From: Bacteroidaceae bacterium
Lineage (GTDB): Bacteria > Bacteroidota > Bacteroidia > Bacteroidales > Bacteroidaceae
Assembly: GCA_017470525.1 (NCBI GenBank)
Contig: JAFUYM010000038.1
Location: 62,001-126,000, forward strand
Reading direction: 5' to 3'
DNA: 64,000 bases
Shown: positions 16,188-26,700 of the stretch, one piece after another
Position numbering within the stretch: the first letter of the stretch is position 1
How the letters are laid out: each line of letters begins with the position of its first letter
Program-made: the position numbers and the translations under genes
Notes under the pieces: generated by a model
Database searches by the model: none
The model's input: only the letters and a program-made list of their open reading frames with translations
What the model was told of the DNA's origin: nothing

Positions 16188-18740
16188 ATGAAAAAAATTC
16201 TTCTCATGCTCTTGCTGTGCGCTTTCGTTCACCTTGCAATGGCTCAGCGCATCACCCACACCTTCAGCGACGTGTCTATGTCGGACGCCCTCGTGTGGTT
16301 GCAGTCGCAGACGGAGCGGTACGACATCAGTTTTGTGTATAACGAGTTGGAGGACTTTCGGGTGAGTATGGAGGTGAAGAACCAGTCGGTGCCTGATGCC
16401 ATCCAGCAGATGATAGGGTTTTATCCCATCCGCATGACCCGCAATGGGGAACGGAAACTCTTTGTGGAGTGTACTCACAAGGCGAGTAGGCACGTGAAGG
16501 GGCGTCTCGTTGACGAGCAGAACCTGCCCGTAGTGTATGCCAACATCGCATTGCTCTCACCCTCCGATTCTACCATTCTACTCGGTGGCGTGAGCAACGA
16601 AGACGGCTTCTTCATCATCCCTTGCGAGTACCGAAACGTCTTGGCGAGAATCAGTTACGTGGGATACAAGACCCTATACTTGCCATGCATCCCGACCGAC
16701 CTCGGCACGATAAGGATGGAGCCAGAGGTGCAGATGATGAAGAACGTGACGGTGAAGGGTGAACGGCCTCAATTCCAGATGATAAAGGGCGGGTTGAACG
16801 TGAATGTGGCAGGTTCTTTGTTGGCAGAGATGGGCACAGCGAACGATGTGCTGGGGCAGTTGCCTCGGGTAGATGTGTCGAGCAATGGAGCCGTGAGCGT
16901 ATTTGGAAAAGGTGTTCCGCTCATCTATATCAACAATCGAAAGGTGCGTGACATGACCGAACTCACCCGGCTCAAGTCGAGCGACATCAAATCTGTTGAC
17001 ATCATCACGAACCCTGGTGCTCAGTACGACGCCTCGGTGCAATCGGTCATCCGTATTCACACGGTCAAGTCCCAAGATGATGGCATGAGTGTCAGTGCAT
17101 TGGTCAATGTGCGGAACAACCATCAGATGGGTGGTTACGAAGACTTGGAGGTGAAATACCGCGCGAAAGGGCTGGAAATCTTTGCAGAAAGTTATCTGCG
17201 GAGTTCGTGGATGGGTGAGGACAACCACGTGAAAAATGAATTGCTGAATGAAGACGACCACATCCTCATTACACAGGATGGCGACACCCGTATGCGTAGC
17301 AAGTCTCATTACGAGCAGTTGGGCTTCAACTATGACATCAATGACCGCCATTCGTTGGGTGCTTCCTACACATTCAGTGGTGTACAAATCAAGGATGGCA
17401 AGGTTCTGTCAGAGCAACATATTTGGCATAATGACGTTTTTGAAGGAGAGGTCTTTCAAGATGCCACCACCACCCGTACACGGAATCCGCTGCACGACAT
17501 CAACGCTTATTATATGGGTAAGGTCGGAAAACTTGACATCGACCTCAATGCTACATTTTATCGGGGTAAGGAACGCAACCTTGATGTGCGGAATGAAATC
17601 AGTAATGAATTGGAAAACCGAGACGTTCACACCCGGAGTGTCCAACGTAATCAGATGGCAGCAGGCAAATTGGTTCTGACTTATCCCGCATGGAAAGGCG
17701 TGGTGAGTGCAGGGTCTGAAATCACACATACGAGGACCGATGGTGTCTATACGAACGACGAGCAGTATGTACGTTCGTCCGACACCAAGATTCGTGAAAG
17801 CAACGTGGCTGGTTTTGCTGAGTATGACTTGACGTTGGGTGCTTTCAAAATCGGAGCAGGATTGCGTTATGAGCATATCACGACGGATTACTATTCCTTG
17901 GGTGTTTGGGAAGCAGAGCCAAGTCGCCGTTACGACGATTGGTTCCCCAATGCATCGGTGGAGTGGGAGAAGAACAGATGGAATCTGCAATTCAACTATA
18001 GCAGAAAGACCAGCCGTCCCTCCTATTGGGAGTTGCGAAACTTCATCCAATATGACAACCGCTACACCTACGAAGGTGGAAATCCTTTGCTTCGTCCGCA
18101 GTTTACGCACAATGTTGCACTTTCCGCTTTGCGGTCATGGTTCCATCTTTCGGTCGATTACACCAGCATTCAGCACACACGGGCATGGGTGCCAGAACTC
18201 TATGATGGACAGAACATCGTCTTCCTGTGCAGTCGCAATTATGGGAACATGCAAACCTTGTCTGCCTCCCTTTCTGCCTCTCCCAAGTTTGGCTTCTACC
18301 GTCCCAATCTCTTGGTGAATTTCAGTAAACTCTTCTACGATTCGGCACAATATGGTTCCGGACTGAAGGAACATAAACCCACGTGGACATTCGTGGCAAA
18401 AAACACCTTTGTGCTCAGCAAGACGTGCTCCGCCAATGCCAATCTGCGTTACCGAACCGACTATTACAGCGAGTTTCAGAAAGTGAAAGGATACTTCCAG
18501 ATGGACTTACGGCTCAATCAGTCGTTTTTCAACAAGACGCTGTTGGTGAATCTCTATGTCACTGACCTCTTCCGAACCAGTCAAGAACGATGGACATCCT
18601 ACGGCATTGGAGCCAATCTCAACAAGGATTGCTACAACTACGACCAGACCTTTGGCATAACCGTCACCTACAACTTTAATGCCACTCGCTCCAGATATAA
18701 GGGTACAGGTGCAGGAAATACAGAAAAGAGCCGACTGTAA
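16188..18740 (+). CDS. TonB-dependent-receptor-like outer-membrane protein 1
   Basis: An 850-residue outer-membrane beta-barrel of the OMP_b-brl_3 type. Signal peptide 1-20 ending AMA; STN-like signalling domain about 22-105 (TFSDVSMSDALVWLQSQ ... ); carboxypeptidase-regulatory-like domain about 105-190 (GRLVDEQNLPVVYANIAL ... RISYVGYKTLYL); plug-like region about 200-300 (LGQLPRVDVSSNGAVSVFGKG); barrel to the end, closing with the family tail RYKGTGAGNTEKSRL. There is no SusD partner next to it. It follows the sigma/anti-sigma pair and precedes a paralogue, so it may be the signalling receptor of this system. The substrate is unknown. Confidence 0.85.
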   Translation: MKKILLMLLLCAFVHLAMAQRITHTFSDVSMSDALVWLQSQTERYDISFVYNELEDFRVSMEVKNQSVPDAIQQMIGFYPIRMTRNGERKLFVECTHKASRHVKGRLVDEQNLPVVYANIALLSPSDSTILLGGVSNEDGFFIIPCEYRNVLARISYVGYKTLYLPCIPTDLGTIRMEPEVQMMKNVTVKGERPQFQMIKGGLNVNVAGSLLAEMGTANDVLGQLPRVDVSSNGAVSVFGKGVPLIYINNRKVRDMTELTRLKSSDIKSVDIITNPGAQYDASVQSVIRIHTVKSQDDGMSVSALVNVRNNHQMGGYEDLEVKYRAKGLEIFAESYLRSSWMGEDNHVKNELLNEDDHILITQDGDTRMRSKSHYEQLGFNYDINDRHSLGASYTFSGVQIKDGKVLSEQHIWHNDVFEGEVFQDATTTRTRNPLHDINAYYMGKVGKLDIDLNATFYRGKERNLDVRNEISNELENRDVHTRSVQRNQMAAGKLVLTYPAWKGVVSAGSEITHTRTDGVYTNDEQYVRSSDTKIRESNVAGFAEYDLTLGAFKIGAGLRYEHITTDYYSLGVWEAEPSRRYDDWFPNASVEWEKNRWNLQFNYSRKTSRPSYWELRNFIQYDNRYTYEGGNPLLRPQFTHNVALSALRSWFHLSVDYTSIQHTRAWVPELYDGQNIVFLCSRNYGNMQTLSASLSASPKFGFYRPNLLVNFSKLFYDSAQYGSGLKEHKPTWTFVAKNTFVLSKTCSANANLRYRTDYYSEFQKVKGYFQMDLRLNQSFFNKTLLVNLYVTDLFRTSQERWTSYGIGANLNKDCYNYDQTFGITVTYNFNATRSRYKGTGAGNTEKSRL

Positions 18741-18759
18741 ACTGTTTTTACGAAAGAAC

Positions 18760-21306
18760 ATGAGAAAACCAATCCTTATCATATTACTCTCAGCCTTGAT
18801 GCAGAGCGGTTTTGCTCAGCGCATCACCCACACTTTCAGCGATGTGTCCATGTCGGATGCCCTTGTGTGGTTGCAGTCGCAGACAGAGCGGTACGACATC
18901 AGTTTTGTGTATAACGAGTTGGAGGACTTTCGGGTGAGTACGGAGGTGAAGAACCTGTCAGTGCCCGATGCCATCCAGCAGATGATAGGGTTTTATCCCA
19001 TCCGCATGACCCGCAACGGGGAACGGAAACTTTTTGTGGAGTGTACCCACAAGACAGCGCAACGGCTGACAGGGCGACTGATAGACGAGCATAGCCGCCC
19101 CATTGTCTATGCCAACATTGCGTTGCTCTCACCCACCGATTCCACCATTTTGACAGGAGGCGTGAGCAACGAAAGTGGAGTGTTTGTCATTCCTGTCGAA
19201 GACACCAACACTCTCGTGCGAATCAGTTATGTGGGCTACAAAACCCTTTATCGAACCTGCGAGGTAACCGATATGGGCACCCTCCGAATGCAGCCCGAAG
19301 TGCAGATGCTGAATGGCGTGGAAGTGCGTAGCAAAATGCCAAGCATGGAGATGCGAGGGGCATCGCTGATGCTGAACGTGGAAGGCACCCTGTTGGCTGG
19401 CATCGGAACCGCAGAAGAGGTGCTGACCCGTGTGCCGATGGTCACTAAAACGAAGGATTCATTTGAGATTATGGGCAGGGGGAAACCTGTCATCTACGTG
19501 AATGGTCGGAGGTTGCAGGATTTGTCAGAGTTGCGCAACATTCAGTCAGACAACATCAAGAGCGTGGAGGTGGTGATGAACCCAGGTGCCCGCTACGACG
19601 CCACCACACAAGCGGTCATCATCATCCACATCCGACGGATGCAGGGTGAGGGATGGGGTGTGGAAGCCATGTCGTGGTCGAGAAAAGACCACGGATTTGT
19701 GAACAACGAACGGCTGAACATGACCTACCGCACAGGCGGGTTGGAACTGTTTGCCAACCTTTTCGGGGCTTACAACGACAGACGCGAGAAAGGACTTTTC
19801 GAACAAATCGTGGCTGCCGACACACTATGGACAATCAACAATCGTACCACAAACCGTACCCTCAACCCTTTTGGGGAAGGACGCATCGGTTTCAACTATC
19901 AGGCGAACGACCGTCATTCTTTTGGTGGATTCTATCAGAACACCTACGACCGTGTGAAAACTCGCAACACGACCGATGACATCTTGATGGCCGACGGGCA
20001 AATCTATGACCGTCTGCAGAATGATGGAACCCACACGGCCACGACCACACCCAAACACCAGGCGAACATCTACTACATAGGGGAGGTGGGAAAATGGAGC
20101 ATTGACTTCAACGCCGACTATACCCATCGGAAACATACAGCCCGAAACATCCAAGACGAACTGAGCGACAAATATACCGACCGCAATGTTCATACGCGTA
20201 ATCTGAACCGTAGTCAGATGGTGGCAGAAAAACTGATTCTGTCTCATCCGCTGGGCAAGGGTGAGGTGGAAGTGGGTGAAGAATATACTAACACGCATTG
20301 GAGAAGCGAGTTTGAGAACGAGGAGGGCTACATTGCCAATAGCAACACCGAGCAGCGTGAACACGGCTTTGCCCCCTTCGTGCAGGTGAGTCAGCCTTTT
20401 GGCAAATTCCATCTCACGGCAGGATTGAGGTATGAACACGTCGTGTCGGAATATTTTTCGGGTGGCATTCGCCGAGACGAACAGAGCCGAACTTATGACA
20501 ACATCTTTCCCTCGTTCTCAGCATCGGCGACACTAAAAAAACTGCAACTTTCGTTCAGTTACGCCTATCGCAGCATCCGACCCAGTTACTGGCTGCTGAG
20601 CAACGATGTCCTTTATGAAAACCGCTTGAATTATCAGATGGGCAATCCTTATCTACAATCGGTGAAAAACCATAACGTAAACATGATGGGCATCTACAAG
20701 TGGCTCTATCTTAACGTATTCTTCGGTCACACGCTCAACCCCATCCTCTACACAGCCAAAAGTTACGAGGGAGACAGCAAAATCAACCTTGTCACCCACG
20801 AGAACTACAATCACAGCGACTGGCTCTCCGTATCGCTCAATGTACAGAAGACATTTGGCATTTGGGCACCGCAATGGGGAATAGCATTCCACAAACAGTG
20901 GTTTGAAGCCGATTTCCAAGGCAAAGCCAAGCGATTCGGCAATCCATTCTTGCAGATGAAACTCAACAACTTGGTCAACCTCTCTCATGCCTGGCTCTTG
21001 CGAGCCGACTTCGACCTACAAAGCAAAGGAAACCAACAAAACATCCATAAAGACCGTGTGACAGCCGTGCTTAACCTCAGTGTCGGCAAAGACTTTTGGG
21101 GTGGCAAACTGAATGTGCGGCTTGAAGCCAACGATGTGTTCAAAAACAACAGCCATGTAACCCTCTACAGCAACCGCTTCTATATTAGGAAGGTGGATGA
21201 TGACGACTCTCGTAACGTCGTCCTCTCCCTCCGCTACCGCCTCAACACCACCCGTTCACACTACAAGGGGACAGGTGCAGGAAATGCTGAAAAGGACCGA
21301 CTTTAA
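18760..21306 (+). CDS. TonB-dependent-receptor-like outer-membrane protein 2
   Basis: An 848-residue paralogue of the upstream receptor with the same domain order: signal peptide 1-21, STN-like domain, carboxypeptidase-regulatory-like domain, plug and OMP_b-brl_3-type barrel, ending HYKGTGAGNAEKDRL. I chose MRKPILIILLSALMQSGFAQ as the start because it begins a clean signal peptide; the open frame runs 27 codons further upstream into gene 1. The first ~110 residues are nearly identical to receptor 1 at both protein and DNA level, whereas plug and barrel are clearly divergent, so the two share a signalling input but probably recognise different ligands. Confidence 0.85.
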   Translation: MRKPILIILLSALMQSGFAQRITHTFSDVSMSDALVWLQSQTERYDISFVYNELEDFRVSTEVKNLSVPDAIQQMIGFYPIRMTRNGERKLFVECTHKTAQRLTGRLIDEHSRPIVYANIALLSPTDSTILTGGVSNESGVFVIPVEDTNTLVRISYVGYKTLYRTCEVTDMGTLRMQPEVQMLNGVEVRSKMPSMEMRGASLMLNVEGTLLAGIGTAEEVLTRVPMVTKTKDSFEIMGRGKPVIYVNGRRLQDLSELRNIQSDNIKSVEVVMNPGARYDATTQAVIIIHIRRMQGEGWGVEAMSWSRKDHGFVNNERLNMTYRTGGLELFANLFGAYNDRREKGLFEQIVAADTLWTINNRTTNRTLNPFGEGRIGFNYQANDRHSFGGFYQNTYDRVKTRNTTDDILMADGQIYDRLQNDGTHTATTTPKHQANIYYIGEVGKWSIDFNADYTHRKHTARNIQDELSDKYTDRNVHTRNLNRSQMVAEKLILSHPLGKGEVEVGEEYTNTHWRSEFENEEGYIANSNTEQREHGFAPFVQVSQPFGKFHLTAGLRYEHVVSEYFSGGIRRDEQSRTYDNIFPSFSASATLKKLQLSFSYAYRSIRPSYWLLSNDVLYENRLNYQMGNPYLQSVKNHNVNMMGIYKWLYLNVFFGHTLNPILYTAKSYEGDSKINLVTHENYNHSDWLSVSLNVQKTFGIWAPQWGIAFHKQWFEADFQGKAKRFGNPFLQMKLNNLVNLSHAWLLRADFDLQSKGNQQNIHKDRVTAVLNLSVGKDFWGGKLNVRLEANDVFKNNSHVTLYSNRFYIRKVDDDDSRNVVLSLRYRLNTTRSHYKGTGAGNAEKDRL

Positions 21307-21340
21307 TCGATAAATCTCTGCTCCTAAAAAAGTAGAGACC

Positions 21341-21375
21341 ATCCTGTTCCCTGTTTGAGGGATTTAGGATTTTTT
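21341..21375 (+). terminator. Possible terminator after receptor 2
   Basis: ATCCT-CCCT ... AGGG-AGGAT with an internal loop is followed by a T run, 35 bp after the stop. Confidence 0.6.
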
Positions 21376-21405
21376 GATTTAGTTATGAAAAGTGTATACA
21401 CATCA

Positions 21406-21446
21406 GCCGCACTGTTAGTGATAATCGTGCGGTTTCCTTTTTTCTT
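21406..21446 (+). terminator. Second terminator-like hairpin
   Basis: CCGCAC (21407-21412) pairs with GTGCGG (21427-21432), followed by a long T-rich tail. Confidence 0.6.
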
Positions 21447-21629
21447 TATTTCTTTCTTTAATAATTATATAAAGGCATCTACATCGTCTGCTGACAGATA
21501 GGAAATTATAGGACAAAATTATCCATTTCAAACTGGATTTTTGAAAATGATGATAATAAGACCTTGTTTTTCGTATTTTCTTTTGAAACGATGTAATTGT
21601 TGTAATGACAGATGGTTGTAAAAAAATGG

Positions 21630-21712
21630 GCACTCAGCATGAAATAATAGGCGCTGGGTGCTCGTCATTTTATGCGCTGAGTGCGTGAAATGATAAGTGC
21701 AGGGTGCGCGTA
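21630..21712. repeat. Cluster of degenerate 11-bp motifs
   Basis: GCGCTGGGTGC, GCGCTGAGTGC and GTGCAGGGTGC occur at about 23-bp steps, separated by AT-rich spacers, with a reverse-orientation GCACTCAGC at the left edge. Confidence 0.55.
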
Positions 21713-21875
21713 TAGGAAGATATTGACATCTGGAGGTGAAACACGGCATTTGTTGCAGAGCGCACCCACAAAGTTTGTGAGATAAAATAAAAATTACCGA
21801 TAATTTGTTCCGAGACTCCGAACTCCGTTCGCCTGAGCACCTTGAAAAAAGAAAAATATGGGCGAAGAATCAATG

Positions 21876-21922
21876 TTTTTTATTGGGACTGGCTTATACA
21901 TCAAATTTTTTCCGTACCTTTG
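21876..21922 (+). promoter_or_regulatory. lepA promoter with conserved upstream block
   Basis: TACCTTTG (21915-21922) is a full -7 box. The 20-bp block at 21876-21895 (containing ATTGGGACTGGCTT) is identical to 55167-55186, which stands at exactly the same distance from another -7 box. Confidence 0.7.
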
Positions 21923-21943
21923 TCCGTTAAATTGATTTTTCAC

Positions 21944-23752
21944 ATGAAGAATATAAGGAATTTTTGTATTATTGCACATATTGACCACGGGAAGTCAACG
22001 TTGGCTGACCGATTATTGGAGAAGACGAAGACGATTGAGATTACGCAGGGACAGATGCTCGATGACATGGACTTGGAGCAGGAGCGTGGCATCACCATCA
22101 AGAGCCACGCTATCCAGATGGAGCACCTGTATGATGGCGACAAGGCGGAGTTTCAGGGGCAGAAATTTATTTTGAACTTGATTGACACTCCTGGACATGT
22201 CGATTTCTCGTATGAGGTGAGCCGTTCTATCGCTGCATGCGAGGGGGCATTGCTGGTGGTGGATGCCACGCAGGGCGTTCAGGCGCAGACGATTTCGAAC
22301 CTCTACATGGCGATTGACCACGACTTGGAAATCATCCCCGTCATCAATAAGATTGACATGCCGAATGCTATGCCTGAAGAGGTGGCTGACGAAATCATCG
22401 ACCTCATCGGTTGTGACTTGGAGGACATCATCTATGCCAGCGGCAAGACGGGCGAGGGTGTGGGCGACATCCTGAACGCCGTGGTGGAGCGTGTGCCGCA
22501 CCCCGTGGGCGAAGAGGATGCCCCGTTGCAGGCGCTCATCTTCGACTCGGTGTTCAATTCCTACCGTGGTGTCATCGCCTACTTCAAAATCATCAACGGC
22601 GTGATGCACCCAGGCGAGAAGGTGCGTTTCATCAACACGAAGAAGGAATATCTGGCTGAGGAAATCGGGACGCTGAAGATGGATATGGTGCCGAAAAAAG
22701 TGTTGCGGACTGGCGATGTGGGTTATATCGTGACGGGCATCAAGAATGCCACGGAGGTGAAGGTGGGCGACACCATCACTTCGCTGGTGAACCCGACCAC
22801 GGAGGCCATCAAGGGTTTCCAGGAGGTGAAGCCGATGGTTTTTGCCGGTATCTACCCGATTGAGACGGAGGATTATGAGAATTTGCGCACGTCGCTGGAG
22901 AAGTTGCAACTGAACGATGCTTCCTTGACCTTCCAGCATGAGAGTTCGGCAGCGTTGGGCTTCGGCTTCCGTTGTGGATTCTTGGGCTTGCTGCACATGG
23001 AGATTGTGCAGGAAAGGCTTGACCGTGAGTTTGACATGGACGTGATTACGACCGTGCCGAACGTGAGTTACATGGTGTATGACAAGCATGGGGAGGCGCA
23101 GGAGGTGCACAACCCGAGCGGAATGCCTGAACCGACGCTGATTGATCATGTGGAGGAGCCGTACATCAGGGCGACGGTCATCACGACTGCCACTTACATA
23201 GGACCTATCATGACACTGTGTCTGAGCAAGCGTGCCGGACTGGTGAAGCAGGATTTCATTGCGGGCAACCGTGTGGAGATTGAGTTCTTGATGCCGCTGG
23301 GCGAGATTGTGATTGACTTCTACGACAAACTGAAGAGCGTGAGCCGTGGTTATGCCTCGTTTGACTATCATCCAGCGGGGTTCCGCGAGAGCAAGTTGGT
23401 GAAACTTGACATTCTGCTGAACGGCGAGTCGGTGGATGCACTCTCCACGTTGACGCATGTGGATAATGCGGTCACGTTGGGACGCCGTATGTGTGAACGG
23501 CTGAAGGAGTTGTTGCCTCGCCAGCAGTTCGACATTGCCATTCAGGCTGCCATCGGCGGCAAGATTGTGGCGCGCGAGACGGTGAAGCAGGTGAGGAAGG
23601 ATGTGCTGGCGAAGTGCTATGGCGGCGACGTGAGCCGTAAACGCAAGTTGCTGGAGAAACAGAAGCGGGGCAAGAAGCGCATGAAGCAGATTGGTAACGT
23701 GAGTGTGCCGCAAAAGGCATTCCTAGCGGTGCTGAAACTGGACGACGATTAA
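21944..23752 (+). CDS. lepA: Elongation factor 4 (LepA) GTPase
   Basis: A 602-residue ribosome-binding translational GTPase. G1 [10 protein letters not shown]2 region RGITIKS, G3 DTPGHVDF, G4 NKIDMPNA and G5 SGKTGEG are all visible, followed by domains II, III, V and the LepA-specific C-terminal domain ([26 protein letters not shown] ... [11 protein letters not shown]). I chose the start [18 protein letters not shown] as in the family; the frame is open 34 codons further upstream through the promoter. Its role is in ribosome back-translocation or biogenesis under stress. Confidence 0.98.
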   Translation: MKNIRNFCIIAHIDHGKSTLADRLLEKTKTIEITQGQMLDDMDLEQERGITIKSHAIQMEHLYDGDKAEFQGQKFILNLIDTPGHVDFSYEVSRSIAACEGALLVVDATQGVQAQTISNLYMAIDHDLEIIPVINKIDMPNAMPEEVADEIIDLIGCDLEDIIYASGKTGEGVGDILNAVVERVPHPVGEEDAPLQALIFDSVFNSYRGVIAYFKIINGVMHPGEKVRFINTKKEYLAEEIGTLKMDMVPKKVLRTGDVGYIVTGIKNATEVKVGDTITSLVNPTTEAIKGFQEVKPMVFAGIYPIETEDYENLRTSLEKLQLNDASLTFQHESSAALGFGFRCGFLGLLHMEIVQERLDREFDMDVITTVPNVSYMVYDKHGEAQEVHNPSGMPEPTLIDHVEEPYIRATVITTATYIGPIMTLCLSKRAGLVKQDFIAGNRVEIEFLMPLGEIVIDFYDKLKSVSRGYASFDYHPAGFRESKLVKLDILLNGESVDALSTLTHVDNAVTLGRRMCERLKELLPRQQFDIAIQAAIGGKIVARETVKQVRKDVLAKCYGGDVSRKRKLLEKQKRGKKRMKQIGNVSVPQKAFLAVLKLDDD

Positions 23753-23794
23753 ACAACGAATTCGACATTTTAACTTCTAACTCAATAAATCTGT

Positions 23795-26700
23795 ATGAAA
23801 AAACTTCTGACTTTTGGTGCGGCTGTGCTCGTAGGTGTGAGCGCGGTCGCTGACCCGATCACTCCTGCAAGGGCAATGCAGATTGCGCAGGAATATCTTG
23901 TGCCGGGACATGCGATGACGCTCCAGACGGAAGCCCGGATGCGGCGAGTGGCTGGTGTGGCTGTGCCGACGGCTCCTTACTATGTGATTAGTCGTGGGGA
24001 GAACCAAGGCTATGTGATTGTGGCGGGCGACGACTGCTTGCCTGAGATTCTGGGCTATACGGAGCAGGGCAGTTTTGATGAGGCTAATGTTCCAGAGGGT
24101 TTGCAGGATATGCTGGATGTGTGGACGGACATCGTGGAGAGGGCTCAGGCTGACGGGACGAACGTGGCGATGGCGAAGGAACGGAAGGAGCAGCAGCGCA
24201 GGGCTGCCGCCGAGAGGGTGGACATCGCTCCTTTTGTGACGTCTCATTGGCACCAGTCGAGCCCTTACAATGACAATTGCCCGACCTTGACGAATGGCGG
24301 CGGGCGTGCGGCAACGGGGTGTGTGGCTACGGCTGCCAGCCAGATTCTTTACTATTGGCGGAGGGATTTACCTTCGACCCTGCAGGCGACCACCCCGACT
24401 TATGGGTATGGCGATGCGCCGGTGAAACGCAGTGTGCCGAAGGGCACTCCGCTCAGGTGGGATTTGATGCTCGACCAGTATGGCTCGGAATCGTCGGAAT
24501 ATAAGCAGGAGGTGGCTGAGTTTGTCTTTGCCACAGGTGCGGCGACGTGGCTCACTTACGGTTCGTCCACGTCTGGAAACATTGAGAAGATTCCTTACAC
24601 GTTTGCCACGTATTTTGGCATGAATGGGGGTACGGTGCATTACCGCTCAGATTATGGTCAGGAAGGATGGGTGCAACTTCTTTATAAGGAGTTGGCTGAA
24701 GGTCGTCCTGTGATGTACACGGGTGTGAAGGGAGAGAATGACGGTCATGCTGTGTTTGTGCATGGCTATAAGGCAAAGAATGACTTGTTTTATTTCAATT
24801 TTGGATGGGGTGCTGGTAATGGCTATGACGGGTACTACACGGTGACGACGGCTGACGGCATGAACGGGTTTAATAACTATCAGAGTGCGTTGATTGGCGC
24901 TTATCCGAAGTCGTGGAACATGACGGCTGAGATTGTCCCGCCTGCTCATGTGTATGCGAATGTGGAGAATGAGTTCACGGTGAGGATTGAGAACAATTCC
25001 ACCCTGGATTTCAGGGGGGTGTATCTGTTTGCCGCCACCTCCAACACGAAGCCTTCGAAGTTGTCGAATGCTAAATCGAGCGACACGGAGACGGTGTTTG
25101 CGACGGGGGAAACCGCTGAAATCACCTTGACAGCCAAGCCGACGAGTGACAGGGATTGGAATATCTATGTGACGGATGCGAACCTGAATGTGCTGGCAAA
25201 GGTGACGGTGCTGCCCGAAGTGGCTACGCCTGACTTGCATTTTGAGTCGCTTTCGGTGGACGGTAGTTTGGATGCCGAAAAGTTTGGAGGGAAGGATTAT
25301 CGGGTGGTGTATAACACTAAATCGACTGCATACGCCACGCTTGCCAATGCTTCTGACATTGGGTATGAAGGCACATTGCGCATGTATTTCTATGCGTATG
25401 ACACGGATAAAAAGGACTGGACGGAAGTGGGCTATAAGACGGGTAAGATTGCGGTGGACGGAAGGTCGAGTGCGACGGCTGAGTTTAACATTGCCAGCAC
25501 TTCCAGTTGTCCTTTCGAGGTGGGGAAATATTATATGGGCAGGCTTGCCAATCCGGTACCTTCGTCGGAGGATGTGATTGACTATGGGTCGGCTACGGAT
25601 ACGGTGGTTCGTTTTGTGCTGAAGGAGAATGATATGAAGGTGGTGAGTTTCGATGACGAGACGCTTGTGTTGCAGGGACATTTTGACAATACGGCGTTCA
25701 ATACCTCGACGTTTGCCAATAAGACGGCATATAAGACGGCGACAGTGTATGACCTGACGCAATGCACGAACGTGAATGAGGTGAGCCAGACGGTGAACCC
25801 GAATGCGTTGATTTATGTGGCTGATGGCAGCAAGGCTGCGGGGGTGAATGTGGTGTGTGAAGGGAAGTGTGCGAACCTCTCGTTGGTGCCTGGTCATGAC
25901 TTCACGCCACGGGCGGATTTTGTGGCGGAGAAGGCGCAAATCACTCTGGGTGCCGAGGCTGCCCAGTGGTATCTGCTCACGACTCCGTTTGCGGCGACTG
26001 TGCCTGACGGCATCATTGTCAGGGAGATTACGGAGCATGGCATCACGGGCATTTCGAATGGAATAAAGGATGTGAAGAGAACGGAGGCGGGAAAGACTTA
26101 TCTCGTCATGTCGTCGGCTTCGAGAAATGTGGTGCTGACGGGGGAGAATGTGACTGTGGTGGCTGCCCCTGTGGAGAATGCTGATGCGGCTGTGGTGGGC
26201 ACTTACCTGAATACGGTGACTCCCGCTGGCTCGCAATTGGTGGAGAACAGCGACAAACCGTCCTTTGTTCCTGTGGGTGAGGGCACGGAGGTGGAGGCTC
26301 TGAGGGGCTATTGGAATGCGTCTGATCTGACGAAGTCTTTTCGTGTCTATCCCAGTTTGCTGCTCGACCCTGCCTATTTGCTTTTGGCTCAGAACATAGA
26401 AGGGGCATATCAGCAGTTGGATAAGTACAGCGCCACGTCTTTGCGTTCTGCATATTCTGCTTATTTGAGTGAGATTCAGGCTGCCGAACATGAGTTCTCT
26501 CATCGTGGAGAGGGGGAAACGACGCTCACCACGGCTACGCTGGTGAAGAATTATGCTGCCCAGTTACTGGAGGACGGGGTTGCTTATATGAAGCAGATTG
26601 CTCGTCTGGGCAATCGGGAGATTGACTTCACTAGTTGCATCGTTAATCCTTCGTTTGAAACGAACTCGACGAAGGGATGGACGGTTGGAAAGAAAGAGGG

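Larger units (their letters stand above)
21307..21943. other. 637-bp intergenic region before lepA
   Basis: It holds two terminator-like hairpins (21341-21446), AT-rich sequence, a cluster of short G(C/T)GC(T/A)G(A/G)GTGC motifs at 21630-21712, and the lepA promoter at 21876-21922. No credible ORF or known RNA was recognised. Confidence 0.65.

Noticed and set aside
22013-23713. 566-residue minus-strand open frame
   Set aside because: Antisense to lepA, His/Leu/Arg-rich with no domain pattern.
24647-26503. 618-residue minus-strand open frame
   Set aside because: Antisense to the C10 protease, Arg/His/Ile-rich with no recognisable motif.
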